64,000 nucleotides of DNA from Liolophura sinensis (Eukaryota > Mollusca > Polyplacophora > Chitonida > Chitonidae), in NCBI RefSeq assembly GCF_032854445.1, contig NC_088295.1:88619836-88683835 (forward strand). The letters run 5' to 3'. Under the pieces are notes generated by a model, which was not told the origin of the DNA, ran no database searches, and saw only the letters and a list, made by a program, of their open reading frames with translations. How positions within the stretch are numbered: the first letter of the stretch is position 1; each line of letters opens with the position of its first letter. The position numbers were made by a program, and so were the translations under genes. Below, piece after piece: positions 18,825-30,000 of the stretch.

Positions 18825-20905
18825 TTGCACTGCAGACTGTTGTTTAAGCAGAGATTCTCCACATTAACCAGCAGGCGACGAGACACTCCAATCGACAAGA
18901 CAAAGGGTTGGGAGCAAAACGGTGCACCAAAAAAATTTAACAAAGATTGGTACAACGACTTCCAGTGGCTCTCCCTCTGTCTGACCAAGAAGAGTGTGTT
19001 TTGTTTTTATTGCCGAAAATGCGACCTAAACAAGGAACTGACCCTGAGTAAAAATTTGGAGAGTGCATTTACAAATGATGGGTTCCAAAACTGGATAAAA
19101 GCTAGACAGAGATTTCAGCAACATGAACAGAGTAAAGGGCATCAGGAAGCAGTGTATAAATTAAAATCCCATGAAAATAGACCGATCCAGTCACAACTTT
19201 TGGACTAATTATCAAAATTTTAAGCTCTTAACACAGAAATGTTTCTGAAGCAGCTGTCAAGTTTGCGAATGTTGCTGAGGGAAGCGCTATCCGCGGACAC
19301 GGCGATAGGGAATCCAATCTTAAACAACTTCTTTTATTGAGATCAGAAGAGATTCACTGAAAAATTGGGTTGAAAAAAGCAAGTACCTTTCACCTGATTG
19401 TGTGAACGAGTGTATTTTTTTTATGGTGCAAATTTTGTTGATATATATATAAGCGTCAAGTCCGACATTCATATACCATTTGTAGTCGGTAAAGGGCGTT
19501 CCAAGTCGACAATCGCAAGATCCATTTCCAAAACAACGTTTAACACTAACTCCCAAAGACAAAGGTATATAAGAAATTATACAAATAAGAAATAAAGCCG
19601 GTAACACACAAGAGAGAAGCGGTCATCAGTTTTCAATGATGCCGGGCAGACAATGAATATTCCAGGCATGAATTCCATATCAAAGTTCAAATTCGTAGTC
19701 CGTGAACGAGTTCCATATCAAATAACAATTAAACAAGTATCTCAGTCGCGCTTTAATTGCAACTGTTCACAAAGGCATCATGCTGATGTAATTAGCATGG
19801 CTACCTTTACGGCCCCTAGCCACAGGTTAAGCGGTATTAGATACAGTTTGAAAATGACGAGCGTTACAGACCCTAACCGATCAGATTGTGATTCAAAAGT
19901 AACGGACGATTACGTCTTTCCCGTTAATATGTAAAGATCTCATGATACAGGAGGCGCCATCTATGATGTTACACATGACACACAAGATAGACGGTTACAC
20001 TGGACTGATACTCACCAAGATCCGTGAAGCTGGCTTTTATGGCATTATCGCTGATGAGACAAGGGACATCGACAATCCGCTGGGTGGACACCGATTTCGA
20101 AATCCATGAAGACCTCATAGGATAGTGAATGTTGATAAAACAGATTCAGATACTTTAACCAAATGCATTAAAGATGTTTTCCTTCGCTGCTCTTTTCCAC
20201 TTAACCAATGTAGAGGTCAGGGTTATGACGGCGCATCAAATATAATGGGACGCCTTCGAGGTGTGGCTGTACAAATCAGGAAGAAAGAACCGTCTGCTCT
20301 CCATGTACACTGCTTCTCCCATTGCTTGAACCTTTGTCTGCAAGAAGCCAAAACGAGACGCTTTGTTCCGGAAGATACAAAGCGAAATATCCCCTGCATC
20401 TCCAGATTTGCATCCAGCCTGTCCTACAAGGTGGACGGTCCGCACAGGCGCAATACAGTCAGTCGTGGACAACTATGAAGCTCTTTTGGAAACCATGGAG
20501 GAAATAAATTCCACCACGCATGACGAGTATGGGATCAAGACTGGGGGAATAGTTGCTCAAATGATCCACATAAATTTTCCTCTCCAAAAGAGTACTTTCG
20601 TAAAATCTTTTTTGACATACTGGACTTGGTAACGCAGGAAATTTCAAGGCGGTTTGACCAATCCTCCTTGAACGTTTTGAAAGTTGTACAGGATCTTCTT
20701 CTTAAGGCCACAAATTGGGATGGAGTATGGTATTTGGATGTCAACGAGAAAATTCTCAAATTGTAAGCCAAAGACCTAGATGGAAGCCGCCTCAAACGCC
20801 AGTTGAATATGTTACCAGAACTAGTTCGGCAAGAGCGAGAAGGCCCGGGCGCCTTACACCGTCTTAAGAATGTAACAACTATTGAAACCGTTGTTGAAAT
20901 CCTGA
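18825..20905 (+). mobile_element. Broken hAT-type DNA transposase (TTF zinc finger plus DUF4371-like catalytic region)
   Basis: The first open segment (18840-19208) carries the TTF-type zinc finger region: WYNDFQWLSLC, then FCFYCRKC and HEQSKGHQEAV. After an interruption, the DUF4371-like part follows: YGIIADETRD near 20045, CRGQGYDGASNIMG near 20205, then HVHCFSHCLNLCLQEA, and CPTRWTVRTGAIQ at about 20415. This order is typical of hAT transposases and their ZMYM1-like domesticated relatives. The C-terminal dimerisation domain is not seen; the copy ends where a SINE begins at about 20909. At least two frame changes and an inserted block (see next entry) show it is dead. No terminal inverted repeats or target duplication were recognised. 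Confidence 0.85.
19411..19930. other. About 0.5-kb insertion inside the hAT transposase
   Basis: The hAT reading runs to YLSPDCVNE, ending near 19410, and resumes at DLMIQEAPSMM near 19936. In related transposases these two parts are adjacent. The block between has no transposase similarity and contains a repeated TTCCATATCAAA motif (about 19674 and 19710). Its identity is unknown, and its borders are estimated from where homology stops and starts. Confidence 0.55.
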
Positions 20906-20908
20906 GGG

Positions 20909-21062
20909 GCCTCCGTGGCTCAGTCGGTTAGCGAGCTAGCGCAGCGTAGTGACCCAGAAGCCTCTCACCAATGCGGTCGCTGTGAGTTCAAGACCAGCTT
21001 ATGCTGGCTTCCTCTCCGGCCGTACGTGGGAAGGTCTTCCAGCAACCTGCGGATGGTCGTGC
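20909..21062 (+). repeat. SINE family A, 3'-truncated, abutting the hAT remnant
   Basis: Well-preserved head GGCCTCCGTGGCTCAGTCGG, then CCTCTCACCAATGCGGTCGC, TGTGAGTTCAAGACCAGCTT, GTACGTGGGAAGGTCTTCCA and ACCTGCGGATGGTCGTG. It stops there, lacking the usual tail. Best-preserved 5' half in the window. Confidence 0.85.
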
Positions 21063-22028
21063 TAAAATATATGTCAAATCTAATTACACTAGATATTTTC
21101 AGCTCTTCATTTTAGTGGCTTAACATCGATCAGAATGTGTCTCCGGGCATCTGGGTGGGCGGGGCCTCCGGGGCCTAGGCGGCCCCTGGACTCTTGCCTA
21201 AAGTTGGCTGTGATAGTCGATCACCCCCTCTTCCTACCACCCCCCCCCCCCCCCCCCACTACCAGGTCACGACAGCTTCCGACGCTTATGCGGTAACTTA
21301 CGGAAAATCAAGAGTTGTTAAGGAACAGTCGCAAAATCAACATCTGGGCGCTAAGCCAGTTGCGGAATGGAACTCTCTGTATCGACCAACACGAAGTGTT
21401 AGGAGAGTTACATGGAATAACTGCTTCTAATGTGTCGGATCGACGCTAAGCCGCATTTACTGCATTTTCGCACGCGCAACAAAACCCTAAACCCTAAGCG
21501 TAAATCGATGTCAACCGAGCGGTCAACCATCTCTTTCCGATAGTCGTGCACACAAGTCATGTGATCGATGTGAGAGCAAAAAAAACAAATTAATATGGTC
21601 GTTAAAGGGAGATGGCAGTCATTATAGTATCACAAGCCGTCTAGTCGTCCATTTGGCTGGTTCATTGCCCCTGTCGTCAGATGACGCTAATCGCTTCAGC
21701 CTCGTTCGTTCTCATTACCAAAACGGTGATAGACGGCTTACGGACACAGTGAATGGAGCGTTTGAAAATGTGTTTATTTTGTGCATTTGTGCGGTTGTCA
21801 TGAATCGTTTTTGGTTCGGCGAGACTCAGAACAGGTTAGTTGATTATGGGGACCAATCAGTTGGCATCGATTTACGCTAGGGAAGATTTAATGCTCGTTT
21901 GAAGACGCGGTAAATGTGGCTTACCGTGGATCCAATAGATTGGTGGATACAAATAGATACGTTGCGCAACTAGGCGGAAAGGAAGTGATATCTTGTCACG
22001 GCTTCAAGAACAAGTTAAAAGTGTATTG
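21063..22028. other. Intergenic with a poly-C tract; no gene recognised
   Basis: Contains a poly-C run at about 21240-21257 and several short open frames without recognisable similarity. A two-unit AAACCCTAAACCCTAA motif near 21483 is too short to be a telomere relic. Confidence 0.45.
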
Positions 22029-22147
22029 TTGCAGTTCAAAATAGAAAAGCTGAATAAGGGGCAAGAAGAAATATTTTGAAAAGGGATTGTATAGCTGTGC
22101 CACCGACTGGATATGGGAAATTCCTATACTACCAAATGTTGACATCA
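22029..22147 (+). pseudogene. Remnant of a RecQ-like helicase N-terminal motor motif
   Basis: Two short reading segments in different frames spell LQFKIEKLNKGQEEIF and then DCIAVPPTGYGKFLYYQML. The layout QEEI, then a Walker A of the form PTGYGKS, then a YQ pair is that of RecQ-family helicases; here the Walker A serine is F. A frame change and a stop separate the two parts. Nothing after about 22150 is recognisably helicase. Such decayed RecQ-like pieces may be cargo of mobile DNA, but that is inference. Confidence 0.45.
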
Positions 22148-22897
22148 ATAATAACGTTTCCCATGGCGAGTTCACCATGTTACCGAGCCAAGCTATTTCC
22201 GCTGCAGGAAAATGTAGAATTCCCCTTTTTCCCGACAGACGTCGACTGCGGCGAAAATGAGCTCTTTAGAACGCCTCATATTGATTGGTCGCTGTTGACG
22301 TCAGTTTGTTGTTAGCGAACGGATATAGGCCTACATACGTTGTGATTTTCATCAGATTGCATACTGGTTTAGCATGCTCACGTCGGCTCTGTTAATGCAA
22401 GGAATATGCTCCAATGAGGCTACATGCTTCACATCATGTCAACCCCATCCCAGGAACTCTCCGAGCACCTGTAATGTCACAGAACAGTAATGCTTCTGAC
22501 AGGAGACTTTTCAAGCGATTGCGCTCTCCCATTGCGGTCGTAAAGTTTCAATGCACCGCCACTGCATAGAGAATATCGCAGCCAATGAAATAGCGCCAAG
22601 TTGAGCAATGACAGTATTCAGTACTTGACGCTATGTTGTTAGAACAGAGGAGGTGGAACTGGACCACTGCTGTAATTCTTCAACCTTTGAATAATTGGAG
22701 GATGTTTATTCAAGCATATTCCGAAGTCATTATCCTGTGTAGATTGATAAAATTATACTTTTTTTAAGCCATGAAAATGGCCAGTCCAACCAATGTAGTT
22801 TTGTCTCCAGAATCAATTTGTAAGTGTGCATAAATTGTTCTGAAAGCTGATCTTTCATATGTGAAAACGTTGAAGGATTAGGATATCCTAACTGGCA

Positions 22898-23240
22898 TCT
22901 CGGCAAATGGCCTAGTCGTTAGAGCATCCGCCTCCAAGTCAGGAGACCTGGGATCAAACCCAGGCCGGGTCAAACCAAAAACTGATACTTGTTGCTGCCA
23001 TTGCTTGGCTATCAGGACGAGTTAGAGCAAGGAAACGGGATTGTTATGTTGGATGCATGTGTCAGTATCATGTGACTGGGTTTTGTGTCACGTCTGGTTT
23101 CTCCGGCATGATACTTCAGTGGCCGCATGGCCTCACCCTACCACAATACGACATAGTATATACACTCAGGATGACCCCTGGTCGTCAGATGACTGAAAAA
23201 TTATTGAGTATGTACAACTTGAAACCTCAAGCTTATGCAT
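22898..23240 (+). repeat. tRNA-headed SINE, family C
   Basis: The tRNA-like head has TGGCCTAGTCGTTAGAGCAT (A box) and GGGATCAAACCCAGGCCGGG (B box). A body with CAGGACGAGTTAGAGCAAGG follows. The 3' part GTCGTCAGATGACTGAAAAA plus TTATTGAGTATGTACAACTT is shared with family B. Confidence 0.75.
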
Positions 23241-24114
23241 AGGCCTATATATTCTATCTTGATTTCAAAACTTTTCTGCTATGGGCCTACATGTGTTATA
23301 AAGTGAACCGTTTGAATGGAATTATCATGAACAAAGTCAAACTTAGAATAAAACGCTAACGTAAATTGAAAAGAGGACGTTTTTCACTGGCTATACGTAT
23401 GACTATATATTTGCCAACTATTACACTGTCGTCGCTGCTCTTGTTGTGTTCTCTATGCCGTTGTCTTTTGTGTTGAATCTTTATAATAGCATGTTTGTTA
23501 AAATCTGCCAAGAGTGAGACAGCATTAACGGGATGCACGCGCGCATGGCCGTACTGGCCTATTACACATGTATTTCGAAATATATTACGTGCAACTTGGT
23601 TTAACCAAGGTTTCACAGTACTTTAGGCCTACTGCTGACACGTGCATGTACATGTATATGTATAGATAGGTATAGATATGTTGGATCTATGGTGCTGAAG
23701 TTCGTAAGATATTAGCCTTTGATTTGCCAACAAATGAACGTACATGTATATAGTGTTCCATATGTGCCAGTGCATGCGTGACATGAAGAAAGACCCTTTG
23801 TTTCAAATAATACTTTAAAAAGTAAATGTGTGATTCCAACAAAAACTTGTTAAATTAATGTGAAGTACAACGTTTGTTACAAAATAATAAAACCACAAAT
23901 TTGTGTTGAAGTAAAATGAGGTAATTTACGTAATACAACAATACCTATTCTATTCTACAACAAGCATTGTGTATAACATCCAACACATCTTGTGTTCACT
24001 TCTTGTGTTATAATTCAGCGTAAGATAGAGTTGTGCAAATATGACAACACTTTTGTTGGAAAGAACTCATGTTTGTTTTCATACAATACAATTGTTTTTT
24101 GTGTGCATGCATTT
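23241..24114. other. Intergenic; nothing recognised
   Basis: AT-rich DNA with no gene. Several short GTTGT/ACAAC-rich stretches around 23870-24090 give weak local inverted symmetry only. Confidence 0.45.
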
Positions 24115-24330
24115 ACTTTATCCAAAGTATGTATACAGCATGATTCAAATAAACAGTTTTATTGATGAATTTTGATGGAAGCATAGTCCCGCGCGAGGAT
24201 AGGCCCGCCATGCCATGATGAGACTAAGTCTAGACCCACCTACTTGCGTTGCATAGTCTCCAAAGGTCATGCTTGTCTAATGGTGACAATGATGTAAAGG
24301 ACCATAGAGAGCGGCAAATGCACTGCACTG
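24115..24330 (-). repeat. Partial copy of a small inverted-repeat element (family M)
   Basis: On the minus strand it carries TTTGCCGCTCTCTATGG and CATCATTGTCACCATTAG, matching the end of the copy at 46521-46868, and AATAAAACTGTTTATTTGAA near its other side. Only one terminal repeat is preserved. Confidence 0.6.
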
Positions 24331-24703
24331 AGAGAAAAGTTTTGTTGAGCTGTCCTACATATCTGAGTCAAACAATTACGCTCATTCACCTCAGAAAACT
24401 GAGTCAATAGGTCATCTGGCTATGTTGTTGAATCACTTGGTTAGTCGAAAAACTCATAAGAGCATTTCATGGCTGAGCTGATCTGATCATATGACTCAGA
24501 TTTTGTGTTGAATTAGCTCAATTGTATAACCCAGATTTGTTTTAGTCAGTTCACCCCAAACTTTGCTCTCAATATGAAGGAGTATGACACTGTACAGGTG
24601 GATTAATCTGTTCTCATTGGTCGTGGGTCTTACAGGTAATAACAATGAAACGCTCGGGGCGCCGTTCCCAGTGGCTGTTTTACGTTTTTTAAATTACTTG
24701 TTA

Positions 24704-24849
24704 GATTGGTGTTTTACGAAGTTCTCAAGAATATTTCACTTATACGACGGCGGCCAGCATTATGGTGGGAAGAAACCGGGCAGAGCCCGGGGAAAACCCA
24801 CGACCATCCGCAGTTTGCTGGAAGACCTTCCCACGTAAGCCAGCATGAG
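24704..24849 (-). repeat. SINE family A, 5'-truncated
   Basis: Reads on the minus strand as CTCATGCTGGCTTACGTGGG, GAAGGTCTTCCAGCAAACTG, GGATGGTCGTGGGTTTTCCC, CACCATAATGCTGGCCGCCG and TATAAGTGAAATATTCTTGA. The tRNA head is missing. Confidence 0.85.
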
Positions 24850-24880
24850 ACGTTCTTTGAGGGTGGTCCTCAAAGAACGT
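24850..24880. other. Perfect 13-bp hairpin directly beside the SINE
   Basis: Arms ACGTTCTTTGAGG (24850-24862) and CCTCAAAGAACGT (24868-24880) flank a 5-base loop GTGGT. No poly-T follows on either strand, so a terminator-like role is not indicated. Confidence 0.8.
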
Positions 24881-25664
24881 ATAAACGTAAAAGAACGTGC
24901 CTACCATCAATACCGGGCCCACAGGCCTGTGGTATGCAAATCTGCACGTAACATAGTTCTTCATTTATAACTTGTAAAGGTCTGTGCATGATGCATGTGA
25001 ACCCTGCACCTATAAAATTGTATGACTGCCTTCGTATAAGCGAAACACATAGTAAAATGTAGGTACAGATATCAGCTCTCCAAACACGTTACGTCGGGAT
25101 TGCGTCGAGATCCCCAGGCAGCACCTTTATTTTCACAGCAAAATCTTCCAATACATAACACATATGTTATATTAGCATTTTAACTTGCATTTAGAAATAT
25201 AAAATTTCGAATGTAATTCTGTGTATTTTAGGGTGTAAAGTCTTTTTTTTTTTTTTGCTGCCAGCCTGCCGTTTTTGGTGTACAGGTGCATGCTTGGTAT
25301 CAAATGCCGGAAATTGTCTAAGCTTTGGGCAGGTATGAGTTTTACAGATGAAAGTTTGAAATTCTGGGCTTGAGGACACATGGAGATAGGTGGAGATGAG
25401 GCTGCGAGTGACGTCCCCTTGGCGTTGCTAGGCACCCCTCCCAGCTGCCGGCATAGAAAGGTCCAGATTTTGACGGTCAACCTTTGTCAAGATTTTAATA
25501 GCTTCTTTCCCACAGGCTGGGTCAGGTATGCACCAAAGCTTATTGGCCACCGAATGTTTGGGGCTGAGCTACAGCGCTAAACGTTAACATTGTCGCTTAT
25601 GGAAAATTAATGGGGGTCTGAGGCGTGCTACAAATACATGGCTACCCGCTGTCATACTCCATAC
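24881..25664. other. Intergenic; nothing recognised
   Basis: No gene. A poly-T run near 25243-25257 and otherwise unremarkable sequence. Confidence 0.45.
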
Positions 25665-26185
25665 TGCGCATGTGCTGCATGTTATATCTGATGCGAACTT
25701 GTCAGATTTCACTGCCTCCACTAGTGAAAGTTGGCCTTTGGAGCCCATGCGACACGCGTCTCGGCTTTTTTCTGAGGCCACTGACGTCCTCACGTGAACC
25801 TATAGTCAGCATTTACCAATAAAATTGTTTCAGATGTCCATTTGAATCATGTTGTGCATACATTAGATAGAGAGAATGCATGAGTATCAAATCTAAGTAG
25901 AAATAAAAGTAGATTGTGACATACACCTTTTGTGTTTTCTGACTTCACGTCATGCCCTGTGACCTTGGCGTTCAAGGTTTTACAAAATTTGCTTGTGCAC
26001 TCTCTATACAGCACATGTGCCGCTCTCTACGTTCGCTTTACATCACTGCCACCAGCAAATTTTGTATAGAAATCATGAACGCCAGGGTCACTTGGATCAC
26101 GGTGATGAGACAGGAATTGATGTCAGACAAAAAATCCTCTTTCTCAACCTTTGTTTCAATTAATACTTCATCGGCGTACGTGGTC
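25665..26185 (+). repeat. Rearranged, nested copy of inverted-repeat element family M
   Basis: Left part: CATGTGCTGCATGTTATATC and TTTCACTGCCTCCACTAG with CCTTTGGAGCCCATGCGAC. Right part: CATGTGCCGCTCTCTACG and CTTTACATCACTGCCACCAG. A foldback centre pairs TGGCGTTCA..ACAAAATTTGC (about 25967) with GCAAATTTTGT..TGAACGCCA (about 26056). The order suggests one copy joined to part of an inverted second copy. Confidence 0.55.
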
Positions 26186-27063
26186 TTCGTCTGAAGTACT
26201 CGTTATCTCCTCGGGCGAAGAGTTTAGACCAGTGACAAGTGATTTCCCCTTATAATTCTCTTAATTGACATTTTCCGGAAAATATGGTCCGAGGAGGTTT
26301 AGTTCAGAGCCAAATGCAACTCATTTTTTATTTAGCTGAACCGACTCAAAAATTTAGAATTTCTTTCATCAGTATGCCTCTCTAAAACACAAGCATTTAA
26401 AACTCGATGACGGCTTTCAAGGCGCAAAACAGATGTCTGTATGTATTTGTTATACACATGTACTATAGCGATGTACCAGCATGGCATCGCCCGGGGGCCA
26501 GGCATAAGAGCGAAGCGGAGTCACTTGTCGAATGAATGAACCCCACGTCGGCAATATTATTACGATATCGAGCGATGTCCAATTAAGATGACCCGGACAA
26601 GTTTCATCTCAGATTGCATATGTCCGCTTAACACGGTGATATATAGGCAGGAATGAAACATGGGATGTGAGCTGATCTTCAACATTACGTTTATTTCCTT
26701 TCTTTTAATGCAAAACTAGAGTAACTGTCCAAAATCTAACCATGTAAGATTTAGATATTTCATCTTGTATATTGCTTGTTTCTAATTAAGAGTGTATACG
26801 TAGGGCCTATAGCTGGAACACAAGAATATAAAATGTATAAACAGTTTGTCTTTTGCGTATTTATACATAACATGAGGGTCACTTCACTCCGAAGGAGTGG
26901 TTGGTGTCATCGTTTGGTCTAAAGTTCAGAGAAAAACGTACAGATGTTTTACTGAAGGTGAAAGCTATTATTTTACGCGTACGATAAAAAGAACTGCTAA
27001 CGGCTATAATTCTCGTTTAAACACCCAGCCATGGCACATACATGGCTTTTATATCTCCATGAT
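26186..27063. other. Intergenic 3' flank of the SDR gene; no gene seen
   Basis: AT-rich sequence downstream of the SDR stop codon on the minus strand. It may include the SDR 3' UTR. No other feature recognised. Confidence 0.45.
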
Positions 27064-30000
27064 TTACTTTGAAACATGAAGCTGCCATCCTCCGTCAACG
27101 ACGAGAGTTTCTCCAGTGATGAAGGAGGCCTCGTCCGAGAGCAGAAAGGCCACGGCCTTGGCCACGTCCCCAACTTGGCCTACTCGACTCACAATTTGTG
27201 CGTCCACCAACTTCTGGGCATGCTGGAAGGAAAATGAGTACAGACCTTGTGAATTTTTATATCTGATGCGAACTTGTCAGCTTTGATGCACATAGCCTAT
27301 ATGTGTTGATTGCGTATATGTGTCATTACAGCTAGGATAAGTGTGTTGGAGAGGGGATAGCCCAAAAGCTTGGATCTTAAGATGCTCTCTATTCGGCAAT
27401 ACCTAAGGACATCACTATAGGACACTATTGGCCATCCTTAATCGGGATGACTTTTACCCCAGGTTATCATATTCTATCTCTGTATACGTGGGTAAACTGT
27501 TGGCAAAGTTAGGAGCATATACCATAGATAATACCCGTAAGGCCACTTAATACATCACACTCGTCAAGTTCGCAAGTTAAGACTTTTAAGTATGTGTAAT
27601 TTGAAATCACTGACAATGACCTTTTTGTATCGGATAATTCCCTAAATATTGTCAGTCAGACTCACAGGATGAAAAGGAGAGACGATCTGTATGCACAGTA
27701 GAATTGAACCATTGCTCTCTAACAATGAGCTTTCGAGTAAAGTAGAAATGGTGGGAAGACGATGTGGAAACCGGTCATCAGTCTTCTCTGACCCAACTGA
27801 CAGGGATTTTTGAAACACTGTGCCTGATTGGTGAGAGTGGGATAAAAGCTCATGCTGTCCTAGCCTAATGAACCAGACGTTGTATGCTAACGACATTAGA
27901 CGATAATGCAATTTTATAAGGTGGAGATGAGCATGCACTATATATACGCAGTGTGGACATGATGAACATACGCAGTGTGTGAGCCATCCATATTTAGAAT
28001 TACACGGAACCGTTATTATGTGTATGTATTTTGCATCCGGGGCCACTTGTATTTGAGGATTCCTAATGTAGGGACCTTCCAAATTTCATGTACACGTCAT
28101 TATAACAGAGAAAGCAAAATGACGTTGCCGCTTTTAACATGGGCATCTAATCGTGGGTCGATAACACTACCTGTGGAATATTGTAATTTTTGTAACATTT
28201 GACACCTAACCCCACCCAACAACATGCATTTAATGAATTTTCTCTATTCTATATACCCTCCCACATGCATGATAAGTTGGCGGTAAAGCCACGACGTTGT
28301 TAAAGACCTGACTCACTTCCCGAGACCTCATATTAACATGGAATATTAAAGGAGAATAAAATTTAAATATTACTCAAATACCACAGAAAAGAGTATGCAT
28401 TTCCTCGCAGGTGCATGCCATAAAAAATTCTAATATGTTCCTCAAGATGATAAATTATAAATAAAATCAGCGCCAAAATCCGCTGTGGGCGACTCTACTT
28501 TGCCTAAGAACTGATGATGTCTTCTGTGTTAGGAGAATTGCCGTCGGAAACCGCCGAAGCGCAGTTCGTACATTTCCGGTAGAACTCTTCTTCCCAGAAG
28601 GTAGCGAACAGTACAGTTCGTTTTCCGTTTGATGATCGGGAAACCGGAATGTTGGACGTAGGCTCCCAGTTTACACGAACAAGCCGGCAGTTTTAATGAC
28701 TCTAATTGGCTGAGAGGCAACACGTCCTCAGCATAAATTACAGGGTGTTAAAGATGGAGGACGCGATGGACTCGGCGATTTATGTCAGCTTTGCCATTTT
28801 CAGGCTTTACGTTTATGGCGAGGAAAAATCGCAAAATTATGCAACAGACACCACCAGGTATTAAAAAAATGTGCTCTTTTCAGCCTATAGTGTCATGTTT
28901 TTAAGTTTTCTTCTCCTTTAAAGTTAATGGACAAACCAAATAACTAAATATCAATGTAAAATAATGACATTATTGACCAAATCTAATTCTGAACTATATA
29001 GTTGTCACCTTTGCAGTGAATCGTGAGCAAAAAAAAAAAAAAAGAAACACGTGGAGCGGCGTTAGGCACTTGAATGCTAAGGTATAGGACAAACTACTTT
29101 GAAACTCTTTGTGCAGTGCACTTTAAATAATTACCGCTGCTAGTTCTTCTTCCGAAGACGAAGGCATATACTTTTGGTGAGCGGGTGTTTGGATGTACCC
29201 GGGCCTAATGGAAGAGGAACAAAGTGTATGAGTTATTTCAGTTGAACATTACTCGTTATGTACATTTAAGAGAGGCTGCCACTATTCATACATATAACCT
29301 CCTCAAACGTATATATACAGATATAAATCATCGCTGTGAATTACTACCATTGATAATGCTAATGAGGCGTGGATCGGAATAATGCTTGGGAGCGCACAGT
29401 GATTAATCCATCGAATCCCAACACTGACACTTCACCCTGCAGCATGCAATTCAACGTACCGTTATTGACTGACTGATTTAGTTATTTGATTGATGTTTTA
29501 TGCCGTACTCAAGAATATTTTGCTTATACGAAGGCAGCCAGCATTATGGTAGGAGGAAGCCCGGCACAGCCCGGGGGAAACCCATGGCCATCCACAGGTT
29601 ACTGGCAAGGATTCCCACTACCGAGATTGAATTTATTTATTTAACTAATTATTCTTTAATACCTGTATGCGTATGAATTTTGCTCTTAAAGGAAGAAACC
29701 GTTCAGCTCAGGGCGACTGTGCAAACTGCCACTTGTCATCAATGTCCCTCAAGCAGTGCAGAGTGGGGGGAATCCCATTCACAGACCGATCTTGAACCCG
29801 CGCCTCGTGTGTCTTTATGACTGAACACAAAACGATGCACTCTTTCAATGTGCGTAATACCCTTTCAACGCGACGTAAAAAACCAGCACAGTTTATACAG
29901 TTAGTATATAGTAATATTACTTACATTATTCCGCAAACTCGAACTCCTTTTACTCCATAAGCTGAAAAACGCAATGTTTAGTGACAAGACGTTGTATCTC

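Noticed and set aside
21483-21498. AAACCCTAAACCCTAA telomere-like motif
   Set aside because: Two units only and of plant type; chance is enough.
28753-28860. Possible first exon MEDAMDSAIYVSFAIF with a GT after ACCACCAG
   Set aside because: It lies inside the TTAA-bounded element and has no partner exon or known similarity.
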